Of a stretch of 64,000 bases of DNA, positions 10,915 to 24,176 are shown in pieces. The position numbers and the translations under genes are program-made. The notes below the pieces were generated by a model that worked only from the letters and a program-made list of their open reading frames with translations, ran no database searches and was not told the DNA's origin. Within the stretch, counting starts at the first letter, position 1. Every line of letters starts with the position of its first letter. Origin of the DNA: Sinotaia quadrata (lineage: Eukaryota > Mollusca > Gastropoda > Architaenioglossa > Viviparidae); contig CM054179.1 in the NCBI GenBank assembly GCA_028829895.1, positions 54,907,391-54,971,390 on the forward strand. Direction: 5' to 3'.

Positions 10915-13900
10915 GTAAAGAGTTTAAAAATTTTTTCTTATTTGTATGCTTGTTGATATGTTTTTGGCAAATAATATGGTTTTAAAATAATTTCTGTTGC
11001 TTGTATAGTAATTATTATTTTTATAGTATTAAAACTGGAGTTTTAATTCTTATTAATCTTAAAAGTTCAATGCACTAAATAGGGTAACTCACTACCTTTA
11101 CTTTAAAACCAGATGTAAAGTAATTAAAAGTCTTAACATGGTTTATTTTCCATAACTCATACAATAGCTTTTAATCAAGGAAAAAAATATATAATTGCTA
11201 TAATCATTTGAAATGAGCTACAATGTTTGAATTATACTGAATTAATTAGCAAAAAGATAACAAGAAGCAAATGTGGGCAATAACCCCATTGACTAATGAG
11301 AAGCAACCAGTAATATTCTTTCAGATAGATTTATCTTTCATTCTACATTTTATTCAAATTCAAATTATTTTTTTTTTTACTTTGTGATTGTAAAGCATTG
11401 TTTTATTTGTTTAAATAATTTTTAAAATTATTTTAGCAAAAGAGTGTAATTTTTAAAATATAGATAGTTTGATTCATTTTAAAGAATTATTTCATTAGCA
11501 GTATAATAGATGAAACTAGAACAACAAAAAAACTTCAGAATACTTTTTCGGGTGATGTCTATTTATCATTCATTTTTGCTTTTGTTCTAATTATTTCAGA
11601 TGTTTGTTGTTTGATTGTTTTCCAATATTTTATTTTACAAATCTATTTAACAATTTGTTTAATTAATTGTTCATATTTTTATGCTACTTATCATTTATCT
11701 CAATTTTACTTTGTGTGCTTAATGATTAATATTTTATAGGCTTTTTTAGATTATACTATTAATAGTATTATTACCTTCTTAATCTTATAATGATGTTTAA
11801 GAGTGTTTTAGTTATATCCTTTGTTTCTAACTGAAATAATTCAAACTTATATATATATATAAATTATAATGTGCAGGCCCTTCATAAAATCTATGAAATG
11901 ACTTATTATAATAATGCAAACATTTTTAAAATGTAATTGCCATTATCATTATCATTCATTTTTTTTGTGACACTTAGGATATTAAAGACTCACCCACTTA
12001 TCTGACGCAAACATCAAACACTGGTCATTAAATCTACCATCATGCCTGACTCATTCCTTCAGGACCTCACTTTGACACATCATTCCAATTACAATAATGT
12101 TCAATTTAAATGCAACAATGAAAATTTATATAAAATATATGGGAAAATTCCCCATTATACAACAAATTCATTAGGATATAAAATTGACTTGGAAACATAT
12201 TTAATGTATGTATTTCATTTTCAAAATGTTTATATTACATTATCTAAGAGTAAATAAGGATTTAACACAAATTCTTGGCAGTTAACATCAGTGCATGCTT
12301 CCATCTTTTCAGAAGCCAGTATAACATGAAATGACCATATGTCATAAATTGGTATCTATATATGTGTGCATCGGTTTAGATGAAACATGGTTCGTAACTC
12401 AGTTTATTTCATTTGACTTGATGTAATGAAAGGAATTGAAATCCAGTGAACTGCCAAATTATATTTTAATTAAATCATGACTCTCTCTCTCTCTCTAGTA
12501 AAATGTCAGTTATCTGAACTAATTGGGACGAAGGTTGTTTCAGTTAATCAAATAGTTTGGATAAGCGAATATCCATGAGAATATTCTGTTTAAACAAAAC
12601 AAACTGTAAGTAGACTTACAATTGTATGCAAGGTTATTACTCCTGTATATTGCAGAGGACCAATTGAAATCTAACTGCCACCCCTACCCCACTTCCATGC
12701 TCACCAAAGACAATGGTACAATAGACACTACACATCAGGGTCATAGGAGATTGTCCTGAACCAAAAGTTAATTTTTAACCTTTGTAATGAAAATTTAAGA
12801 TTACTTCTATTTTATACTGCACATATTTTTGAATAAATAACCTGAAACAAATTCATTAAGAGTCAGGAGTAATACTTCAGCATAACAACTAATGCACTAA
12901 AAATAGATAAAGTATTTTTTTTTTGAGGGGGTTGGGGTAGGGTGGTGGTGACAGTGGTTCAGATAATTAACAGGCCAGATAATTGATGTTTGCATATATG
13001 GTGAATCAAAAGTCATGCCCCATGGACAATTTATTGTATAAATTAAATTAACTCGTTACTGGGCGGAGCGTTTTCCTTTTTTCATCTCTGTGCAGGAATT
13101 TTCAGGATTTCAGTGAAATTTAGGGTTACGTTAGTAAAAACATCATATCTTAGGTATTAGTGCATATATTTCAATGAAATAAAATGCAAAATGAAAGATC
13201 TTTATTAATATCCTTAATTGAAGTATACTTTCAGGTGTTAAATTTGAATCCATGCATGAAAATGTATATTTAAAAAAAAAAATATTGTCCTCTACAAACA
13301 CTATGTACACACACTTTGTTGATGCCAGGAACACTAATCTTTCATCAGATGACCAATACATCTCTTTTTTGGGCAGATTGTGAATTCCTATCAAAATCTT
13401 GTCCAAAATAAGCCTTAATTTCAGTGGCATTAGTTTCCTTTCAACTTGGATCGCCATTCCCCCTCCCCCCCCCCCCCCGCGATTTTCGGATGTGCATTCT
13501 CATTTGTTTATTTTGCTATCTTGTCAAATGTTTCTTCTTTGAAAAACTGGTAGAAGAAAGCCAGCTGAGTACTATAATTAGTTACAGTAACATTCAGCCC
13601 CATTTCAGTTATAAATTCCGATATATTCAGTGTTAAAGTACTACTATTACAAACGTGTGCATCTCCAGATACCCCTTCCCCCTACTCCTCTTTGATATCC
13701 TCAGAATCTGATGCACTTTCCTCCAAAATTAGAAAGATGATACATGTGCACACTACTGACACTAATGTCACTTCTAATCCTAACGTCTGATTCAAAATAA
13801 ACTTCTCTTACCTCATTATCCGATAAATTGAATACAATAAACTCCTCATTATCAATCGACAATTCTAAGAAATCCATTTGAAACACCAAACACGAAAACA

Positions 13901-15454
13901 AAGAAAATTTAATGAAAAAATGAACGAAGCAAGGAGAAAACATTTCAAAATGGCGCGGAAATCATTGTACAAACGTCATACTTCCTGTAGACACCGGAAC
14001 TCTCATGATTTCTCGAACAATATGAGAAGAAAAGAGCACTGGTCGATACGGACGCTTTCGGGCATTTTGCCCGATATGACGTTATGGCAGTTGTGGGTGC
14101 TCTGCCCGGTAAAGGGTTAAATAATTTGAATTGTTTGTGAGACGTCTGGTGGAAAGGGTGGTCACAATAAATGGTAGTTTTGTGAATGCACCCCTCTCCA
14201 CCCTGCATTAATTAAAATTACAGATACAATCCATATTCCAGGATTGTACCATAGATAACTATGGATGATTTAATGGTTATAAGATAGACAGTAATCTAAC
14301 AGCTCTAGCCCTAGCTACCCAACAATCCTGGTTATTTAGAATATATATGAATAAAATACTCTGTTCTGTGGTTTTTAAGTGGCAACTATTTATTAATGAA
14401 TAAACATTAAAACTAAAGTGTGATAATGATTGGTATATAATTAAGATACTAGAATATCACTTTTCTATTAAATGTTGAGATGATCTGGCAAGTAACTTGG
14501 AAAATGTTCATACTAAAATAGTCAGTGACAGCAGGAAGATTGCTGACTTATCTTCAGCTCGCATTTAACGGGTTGGATGTAGTAACAGTGTACACAATGG
14601 CCACAGTACACTTTAGCAATGGCGCAAGCGCAGGGATGTCCTTGGTGTATGTATGCTGGAGATTGTAGCTGTAGTGGCTGTTACAGCTGTCTCATGCTGC
14701 AGTCTTGATATGGCAGAGTTAATCCATTAGGATTTTTTACCTTGGCACATTTATTAATAAGCCAAGGGAGACAAGGTCTATCCAAATGGGAATGGTGAAA
14801 AATGTCTGCCTGGATTTGGTGCGTAGATGTTTTTTAAATGGTGCTAGGATAGCTGGAAAGGATTCCACTCTTAAAACCACAGTTTTCAGCCTACTGATAA
14901 TGTGTGGAAATAAGAAAAAGTGATAACCTTTCTAACCCATTGATGTTGACAATGGTGTTGTGTATGCTAGTGTAATTGACACCAAGGTCAGATAGTGAGT
15001 TTCAATTTTGGTTTCTGTGGTATTAAGTGTGATGATAGATTTTAATGAAAGCAGTTTCGTTTAAAAATAATAATTATGCAGGAGGTGGTAGTTAGAATAT
15101 GACAAGCTGCCATTTTCTTCTAAACGCTTTTTTTTTTTTACTTGGGTTCTGCATTGGTTGAAGTTTTTTGGGTAACCACTATGATCCCTATCAAGTATCA
15201 TAAATGCTTCCTATTTCTTTAAAAGATCAAACAATGTATCAACAAAAGTTAGTCCTATGATCAGCTGAGAACCTGTCAGGATACTTGACATTAAACACTT
15301 CAGTAGCTGACAGTTGTGTGGCACAATCCTTTCATACATGAGAACAATCTCTATTCTTTACTATTTAGTTATTTATAAGCTATAGTATATCAGTCTGGAA
15401 TAGAAAAATAATAATTAATAAAAATATCTAAATTGGTACTTATGGGGCATGACT

Positions 15455-15494
<40 letters not shown>

Positions 15495-18400
15495 CTGATC
15501 TGTTGCCATAAGTAGTAATATGACACTTAATAAAGTTTAGATAAGCATATAATAATTATTAATAATATGTTAATAAAATACTTTAAGAATTAAAGTAAAT
15601 ACTATACCTGTATATGTGAGTTAGATTTATTTAATAAAACTTCAAAGGGTGGCATTTCCTACAGAGAGGTAACTGTGATATTACTTTATTATATATGTAT
15701 ATAAGGGCTGTGTTTTGTTATTATTATTATAAATGAAAGTTTTTGTTATGCAGTCCACTGTCTACTGGATTTTGCAAATAAAAATAGAATTCTTTCTTCC
15801 TCTACCCTAAGCATTTCAGTAGTCTTTAAATGTTAGTTATTACTTTTAAAAAAAATTTAAAACAAGAACTTTGAAAATCATTCTAAACATTACATGCTTT
15901 AGGTTAAAATTGTGTTTTAAGAGATGATCCAAATTCAAGTAGAAATAATTTATTCATCAGGTTTAATTATTAAAAGTCAAATATTAAGCATTGTGTTAAT
16001 AAAATGATTGAGAGTTGTGTACCGGAATATACATTATCTTAAATAAGAACATTAATATCCAGGATGGAAATAGATGTGTTGTCTCACAACAATTCACTGG
16101 ATACATCAGTCTAAATAGTAGCCTTAATATTCAGGATGGAAATAGATGTTATGTTGCTCAGAACAATTCACTGGATACATCAGTCTAAATAGTAGCCTTA
16201 ATATTCAGGATTAAATAGATGTTATGTTGCTCAGAACAATTCACTGGATACATCAGTCTAAATAGTAGCCTTAATATTCAGGATGGAAATAGATGTGTTG
16301 TATATATGCACTGAATTTTTTGTTTTTAGCATGAGCAGCTTCTCACTTGTTGATTTGAAAATATATTTAGTTTGATTACCGTGTATGATTTCTATTCATT
16401 ATCTCTATTAAAACTGGCCAACAGTAAAATGAGACTTGTTTTTAATTACTGTTTACCATCTAGTTTAATTACCTTACAAGTACAGGGGCTTGTCACATAT
16501 CAGGGTTTTTTTAGTTTGTTTTTTTAATTTTAATTTATGAATATAACCATAAAACATGGAGAACTAATTAATAACTGAATAATTAATGGGCTAACATCAA
16601 AAGTTATATTTATGATTGTGAAGTTTAATTTTATTTTTCTTCAATTTTTATGCCCAGGCCAGTTTTAATCACTGATGTTGTACCCACTTGGCCTGCAAGC
16701 AAGTGGACTGCAAAATATTTTAATGAAACATATGGAGAAGAGCGAGTTGCCATGAAAAGTGTGACGGTGAGTTTGTAATGTTATGTTTTAATTACTTATG
16801 CACATGCATGCAGTTGCACATATATTACATCGTGTTTGCCATATTAAATATTCCTTATGGTGTTTACTCTTCTCTGAATGCCTATCTAAAACTGGTAATT
16901 GTCATTAACAACATAAGAAAATGGGATTACTAATGGACAATACTTCCTTTCTAGTAGTATTTTACATAATATAATACATTTGTTTACCAAGGTTTATATG
17001 AAATCATCACTAAGATAGAGTGTGAAGCTGATTCTCCTTATCACTGCTTTTATTAAGATGGCTTCTTTCAATAATGCACACTTTCTTTAACTAATATAAT
17101 GTTAGATATGTATAATAAATGTTTTAAATGGAAATATTCTTTCTCATATTAATCTACACTGCAGGAATTCATTACTAAAAACTACAAAGTGTTAATGATC
17201 TGACCATTTAAATATTTTTTATGCCCCAACCCTGCTAATTCCTTTTCATATCAGTAAATAAAATAGCATATACTGAATGTCACGAGAAAGGGGCCTAGTG
17301 CCAAAATTAATTTTTTTTATTCATTGTTTAACACCGATTGCCACAGTCAAGGGGAGGTAACACTCTCCTGATATTCATTTCATATAAATTTTTACTTGTA
17401 AAGATTGCAATCACTTTTAAACATAACCGGTATTTATTTTATAAAGGACACTAATTATAAAAGAGTTCACCTGTGTTTCATTAGCGCTCAAGACTGACAA
17501 TCTGTGTTGACATAAAGCCAATCTTGTGAAAAGTAGAGATTTATGTGTTGTATAAATCAAATGCAAAAATTTATTCTTTGTGTTAATGCAGTCTATTCAC
17601 TATTGTGTGTGAGAGAATTATTTAAGAATAATTAATTATAAAGTTGATATATTCTGATGATAAGAATAACCTGTATAATATAATTTATATTATGGTAGAA
17701 TTTGATAGTGCGCTGTAGAAGAATAGTAACTCTAGCTGAGGTCTAAGTAGTGAGAAATCTCGTGCTTAGCATGTAGTGAATAGACTCTTAATGACGCATG
17801 AATTGAGTGCAGGTAATACCGATTCAGCAGTATTTTTTTTAAACTTCAAGCAAAGAAAAAAGAGGAGAAATATAGTAACTTGAGAGAATACATCAAGTCC
17901 TTCAGAGGAGCAACATCGTGTAGTGGGTTGAAAGGAATGTGCATTTTTTTCCCTTGTCATTCCCCCTCATTTTGCTTTGTCATGTGTACCAGAATGTAAA
18001 GGCAAACATTTTTGACATTTTTCTTGACATAGTGAGAAAGTTCTTTGATTGGATTATACCCTTGTGTCTGGTGAATTGAAAACCATTTCACAGTGATAGA
18101 TAGAGGAGACAACCAGAGCTCTCTATCTAGAGATTACTTTTTCAGTCAACCTTTTCTGTGGGTGAATCAAGTTTTGCTTCCAGTACCAGACTTCGGGTGG
18201 AAGGCAAACATTTATGACCGCAATGACACATTTCACTGGTGGGCGCCACAGGTGGCAGAAACTGTTGCAAGAACAGCAGTGATCAGAAAAACAATTAGAC
18301 CTAATCTATGTACAGCAAGGTTGGTTCACAGAATGACGACTAAAACATCACATGAGGAATCAGTAACAATCCGCAAGAATCCGACGCAAAGAGTTGTATC

Positions 18401-21400
18401 AACAAAGGGTCATGACTGATATAAGTGACTAGAATCAGATTGAAAACTTTGTAGAAACTTTATTAGACTTCAGCGCACTTAGGTTATTAAAAATACCTTG
18501 AATTTGACTTTGAAAGAAACTTTACATATTTATATGTAATATTTGAAATATTTGAACTTTTTATTGGTTAGCTCAGTCATGAGTCTGATAATTTATTGTT
18601 GTCATTAATTGATGTCATTGCCAGACTAGTTATTACTAGTGGGAGTACCGCTGATAATTAATTTTTTAGAATTTCATTTTCATCATTTGCCATTTTCCCC
18701 CCTTCCCAAGAGTGTATGTGTTTTTCTAAAGAGAAATGCCCGCAGGTTAATAAGCCTAAATCATATCTTTTTCAAAACTTGTTTGCTATTGTTTTGTAAA
18801 GGCGAAATTGGAATTTGTTGTTATTCCAGATGTAGTCCACAAGGCCAATGACTTCTCCTTCAATGACACGTTTGATTTTCTTGAGACCTTGGCCTCCCAT
18901 TTTTCAAGATACATAGAGCCTATCTACATCTGCTTTGGGATGTAAGGCTTTATTTATTTTGAGTAGTTTTCTTGTTTTTCTGTCCAGTTCATTTATTTCA
19001 TTTGCTGTCCAATCTATGATACATCCAGTGTAGCTTACTATAGGTATTGCATATGCATTAAGGACTTGTATTTTGTTCACCCCATTTAGCTTGGACTTCA
19101 GGACTTGTCTACACGTTTTTCAAATTCTCTCTTAACTTTGGACTTCACTACTCTCTGCATATTTTCTTGATGCAATTGTAGTATCCCAAGATACTTATAG
19201 TTATATCCCTTTTCCATTGAAAAATCGTTGATTTTTCCCATGTCAAATAGCAGGCCCTCTGTTGCTTTGACCTTGCCTTTCTGGATGACAATTCTTCCAC
19301 ATTTCTCAAGGCCGAATTTCATGTTAATGTCCTTACAGCAGAGTATTATTATTATTATTATTATTATTATCAACATTTAGGCCTTTCAGAATCATCTCCT
19401 CCTGTTTTCATTGTTAGTTGAACTTTGATACTAAATGCATACTCTTAGCAATTAATAACGTAAATTTAGGATATATATATATATATATGTGTGGTAACAT
19501 ATACCCAGTGTTTTGTATATATAGTGACAGACACGTACATAATATACACACACATATATATTATCTTGTGTTCACCATGTTAAATACTATTAATTTACAC
19601 TCACATACCAGGTTATCAAGATTGCATTGCAGAAACCATTTACATACAATTCATCAAACTGATAAGCTAGTTTTGATTGTGCTTTTTCCCTGCATTGTTA
19701 AGTAACGTTTTCAGTATTATAAGTATGTTAAGTTTCAACATATTTTGTTGAAATGGAGACTTTTGCTTTAGAAGCATTGCATTAACACTGCATTGTGTGT
19801 CATGAGAGTATGTGACTTACTTTGTCCCAGGGGACCATGGAAAATGATGCTCAGGGACTGGCTCTTCCACTGCATTTGTTTATAGCACACACCAATGTTA
19901 GCAGCCCATACTTCTGGACGTACATTACAGATGAACTTTTCATTCCCACCAGACCAGAGCTACTTCAGCAAGTGCTGACCAGTGTAATAATTTCTATATC
20001 ATTTAAAAAAAAATTTCTTCACTTTTTCTTAAACTTTTGAAAATGATGGACCAAATTTATCATGATGAAATATGTATTTATATGAAAAGTAAATTGAAAC
20101 TCAATTTTAATCTTTTTAATACAAAAAAAAATGTGTGTACTTTTAAATGTTAAATTTAAATTTGAAAATAAATTTTAAGACACTTATTCAGTCTAATTAT
20201 ACTCTTTGTCATGTTCCCCCTCCCCATGTTTTACATTATCCTATTCTGTATACTTCTGTTTTCCTGATTAGAATATGATAAGCTTAATGACAGGCAGTTG
20301 TTGTTGAATGTGGGGAACGCTTCCGGCTTTCGTGTTTGGAGGGGGGGGGAGAGGGAGGGGGGTGAATGACAGGCAGAGGAAGGAGCCAGTATATATATGT
20401 CCCCCTTCCTCTGCTAGGCAAAGTTTTAGTATATATAAACACAGAACAGTATGTAATTTGATTATTTCTTACCTCCATACACACACAACTCTTGACTAAT
20501 TGTTCATTCCAATTTACAAAATGTCTACAAAGGATTAAACACATTTAGCTAATTTTAAATTTAATCTGTATGCTTGTGACTTAATCACCACAACAGTTAT
20601 AATATATTACTAGTATTAGTGACTCAGTTGTTATGCCATAACATATAAGTCAGTATTGTCTTTTTTGTGAGCTTAAAGTTAAGAAAGATTTGCCCAATCT
20701 CTACATTACTTAAGTAAGCTAGTAAGCCAAAAGCATTTTTTTGTCAGTCACAGCCCTTTTATGCTTTTGAATTATTAGTGGTCTGTCTGTTCCCAAGAGA
20801 TATAGTACTCCATCTTACACTAAACGTCCATGACTGATATTCATTTTCTCACACACTCATTGATGGGTAGCTAGATCTGTGAATGTAAGGATATACTTGA
20901 CTTCACAGATGACTGGATCATAGTAAATTCACAATCACATCCATAATTATGTGCTGAACTTAAAAATATGCCTTTGCTATAATAAACGGGGCTGCTCTTA
21001 GCATCTAATTTAGCTTACACTGATTTAACATAAACTGACAGTACTTATGCTTCTCCTAGTTATAATCAGCTGCAGAAAATTTATGATTCAATGACTACAG
21101 CAAGTGCAAGTTTGAAGCAGTGTTAATATATATTTCATGTAATATATTTCTAAAATCATATAAAAGTGTTAGTTATTGTAACAAGGCTACTCATGGTGGA
21201 GTTGTTTGCTAAATATTAATTGCTAACTAGCATACCACTTAGTACCTTATACACAATCCAGGAGGAACTGTCTTCCCATTCACAGCACCTATTCTACTCT
21301 GTTTCCTGGCTTGACCCCTCATCCCCTGACAGCTGCTGTTTGTCACATTGTGGAATCTATGACATGAGAAGACAATACTACAGCACTACATACAGACAAA

Positions 21401-24095
21401 CTCACAACACTATTCGGACAACACAAATACAGCGACAGTTACAATTTGACAATAAAACAGTCACAGACTCAAACAAGGAATCTGACTCTGACACAATAAA
21501 GAATAATGATTTAATAAAAATTAAGAATGGAAGGCATTGATTAAATGCCTTGATAAAGGTTTAAACCAAACCAAACCAAACAAAACAACAGAGTAATAAT
21601 ATTCTCTAGCAAAAAAGTCAAGAGTCAAAGATATCAAAACAAAATGCATTCCAAGGATCATTCATTGGTACAGCAATGCAAAAGAAATCTTGTAATAAAC
21701 TAACCCCTTTGTAAATTTAGTAATAACATTTACAATAATGGGAGATGTGACAGGTAATCATGACAACAACTGGCTGCAGAGACAGAGGACAAAACAGATG
21801 AGACACAGACAACATACAATCCCTGATCATCAGCTTTCCACCACTAACCTGATGATACAGAAATTCTGAACACACACTGATCAAAATTCTAAGCTGCCAT
21901 CACAGGCAAACAAAGAAAACCACTGACCCTCCTCAGCAAACCGCAACACCAATCTTGATACAGAAATTAGGATTCTCACAATACTATGCTAACTCCTAAT
22001 ACATGAACCGATCAGGACTGCAACACCACTTTTTCTCCAACAACCACACTTCCTTTCAAAACAAAGTGAATCCCAATATCACCTCATACCAAAAATCAGG
22101 AATTTCCCCTCTTAACCCAATTCTCAGTTTTGAGCACTGCTATCCAAACAAGCAGTGAGACTTCTTAGGCCTTTAAACCATTAGCCATAAAACAGACAAT
22201 GGGTTTGCTAGCCACTGGGGTATATGTATTCCCTGATCTATCTCCCCACCCAGCTCCAGCCCAATGTCAGCACCACCATACAGATTCCCCAACTCAGACA
22301 TCCTGATTAATGAGCTGCTCAACAACTGTGGTCATAAACCTATTCATGCCCGATGCATGCTCATGTTCACATTGGTGTGTCAGAACAAGACCACACAGAT
22401 AGTATAAGTACAAAAGTCAGCTTGTGTGTATTGACTGCCCTCTACTCACTTAAATGTAAAATAATAGAAAACATGGTTTAAAATACACAAATATTACAAA
22501 CTGCTATTCTCATTTGATCATTATAAGTATTGACAATTGTTACTTAATAATTCTATTAGAAAAGATACAGCAGAAAATAATTTTGTCACATTTATATAGG
22601 GTAATAAGACTGAGAACTCTGCTTTAGTTCAGTACTCATATTGCTAGTATTTCAGTCTCACTCTTGACCTGTCTCAGGAGACAAAATGAAAATCACAGAT
22701 AACAATAAATTTCCACCAGTAGGAGCTAATTTTAATCAATTTTCTGAACCTCTTTCGCTTTTGATAATGATCATTTGACCATGACCCTAGCCATTCTTAC
22801 AATATCAAGTCAGCAATCATTATTCATATCTGCTAAGAATCTAACGAGACATAACACAAAACAGACACAGTGATTGGTAAATATTTTTTCTAAAGTTGTT
22901 AGGCACTTCTCAGAAATGTGTCTGTCTGTATGGATACAAAACAGCAGGAATAGAGCTAGGATAGTAGGAAGTTGGGGCACCCCTCTGCCCACATATATAA
23001 GATTGGGCTATTAATATGATTCATGGAACGCGAAAGCGGCAGAAGCCGAAAGCGCCCCCCTACTTTAGCAAGTAGCATGATTCATGGTCACAAGGAGAGA
23101 GTTAAGAAGGTGAAATTTTGCTTGGAGACATAGTTTACTCTCAGACAGATACAGAGATGTCAGGATCTACTTCCAGAAGGCTCCCTCCACTCACATATTG
23201 AAATGTTCTATTAATGTTCACAGCTGCAAAGAGGGTCAGGAAGCTGAATTTAGTATAGAGGCAAGGATTACCTTGAGGACAGATGAGGTGAGATGAGGAG
23301 GCAGAATCCACCCCTGCCCTGGGTCATACTATAAAATCAAATTATTTGTGCTTATATTGTTGCTTTCTATACATAGGCAGTTCACACACATTCACCAAAT
23401 AAAACACTGATTGCCTGTCTTGCATAAGAAATGTTGATGGTTGAATAACTTAGTTTATTTTACATCTTAAGAAATGTGTTGCAGATTTACACTGAAGAAG
23501 ATTTCTTCACGCTGTTTCCCAAAGAAATCAGACCTTGGGAGTGCATGCTATTATGGGGCACTGCTCACTCACGATCCACCCTTCACATTGATCCATACAA
23601 CTGGACAGGGACTAATGCTGTAATTAAGGGTACCAAGATGTGGAAGGTATATTCATTATGCCACCCATTTCATATTCATACAGAATCTGTGGGGTGTCAT
23701 TATATTCATCAGAGTGAGTCTACATGTGTAGCAATATTCATTGGAGTGAGTCTGCGTGTTATCATATTCATGCAAATTGGGTCTATATGCAATATTGTTG
23801 AATTCATACAGAGCAGTCATTGGTATATATATCATATTGCTATAAAGTGAATCTGTAATATGTCTCTGTCATATTCATGCAGAGCAGTCATTAGTATATA
23901 TATCATATTGCTGTAAAGTGAATCTGTAATATGTCTCTGTCATATTCATGCAGAACAGTCGTTGGTATATATATATCATATTGCTGTAAAGTGAATCTGT
24001 AATATGTCTCTGTCATATTCATGCAGAGCAGTCGTTGGTATATATATCATATTGCTGTAAAGTGAATCTGTCTCTGTCATATTCATGCAGAGTGA

Positions 24096-24176
<81 letters not shown>

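Larger units (their letters stand above)
10915..16657 (+). other. JmjC gene intron 1 (5.7 kb)
   Basis: Contains a possible pogo-type MITE (12.5-13.0 kb), the piggyBac relic (13.05-14.12 kb), a (CA)n tract (15458-15493) and a 73-bp tandem repeat (16051-16302). The first 1.1 kb is plain A+T-rich DNA. No additional exon is needed, because exons 1 and 2 join in frame. Confidence 0.75.
16767..19830 (+). other. JmjC gene intron 2 (3.1 kb)
   Basis: Holds a LINE fragment (18.7-19.35 kb). A stretch of mixed composition at 17.9-18.4 kb includes an open frame at 18093-18419 with no recognisable domain, probably repeat-derived. (TA)n/(ATA)n tracts lie near 19.47 kb. Confidence 0.7.

Noticed and set aside
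18093..18419. 108-codon frame in JmjC intron 2
   Set aside because: No recognisable domain. JmjC exons 2 and 3 join in frame without it. Likely repeat-derived chance frame.
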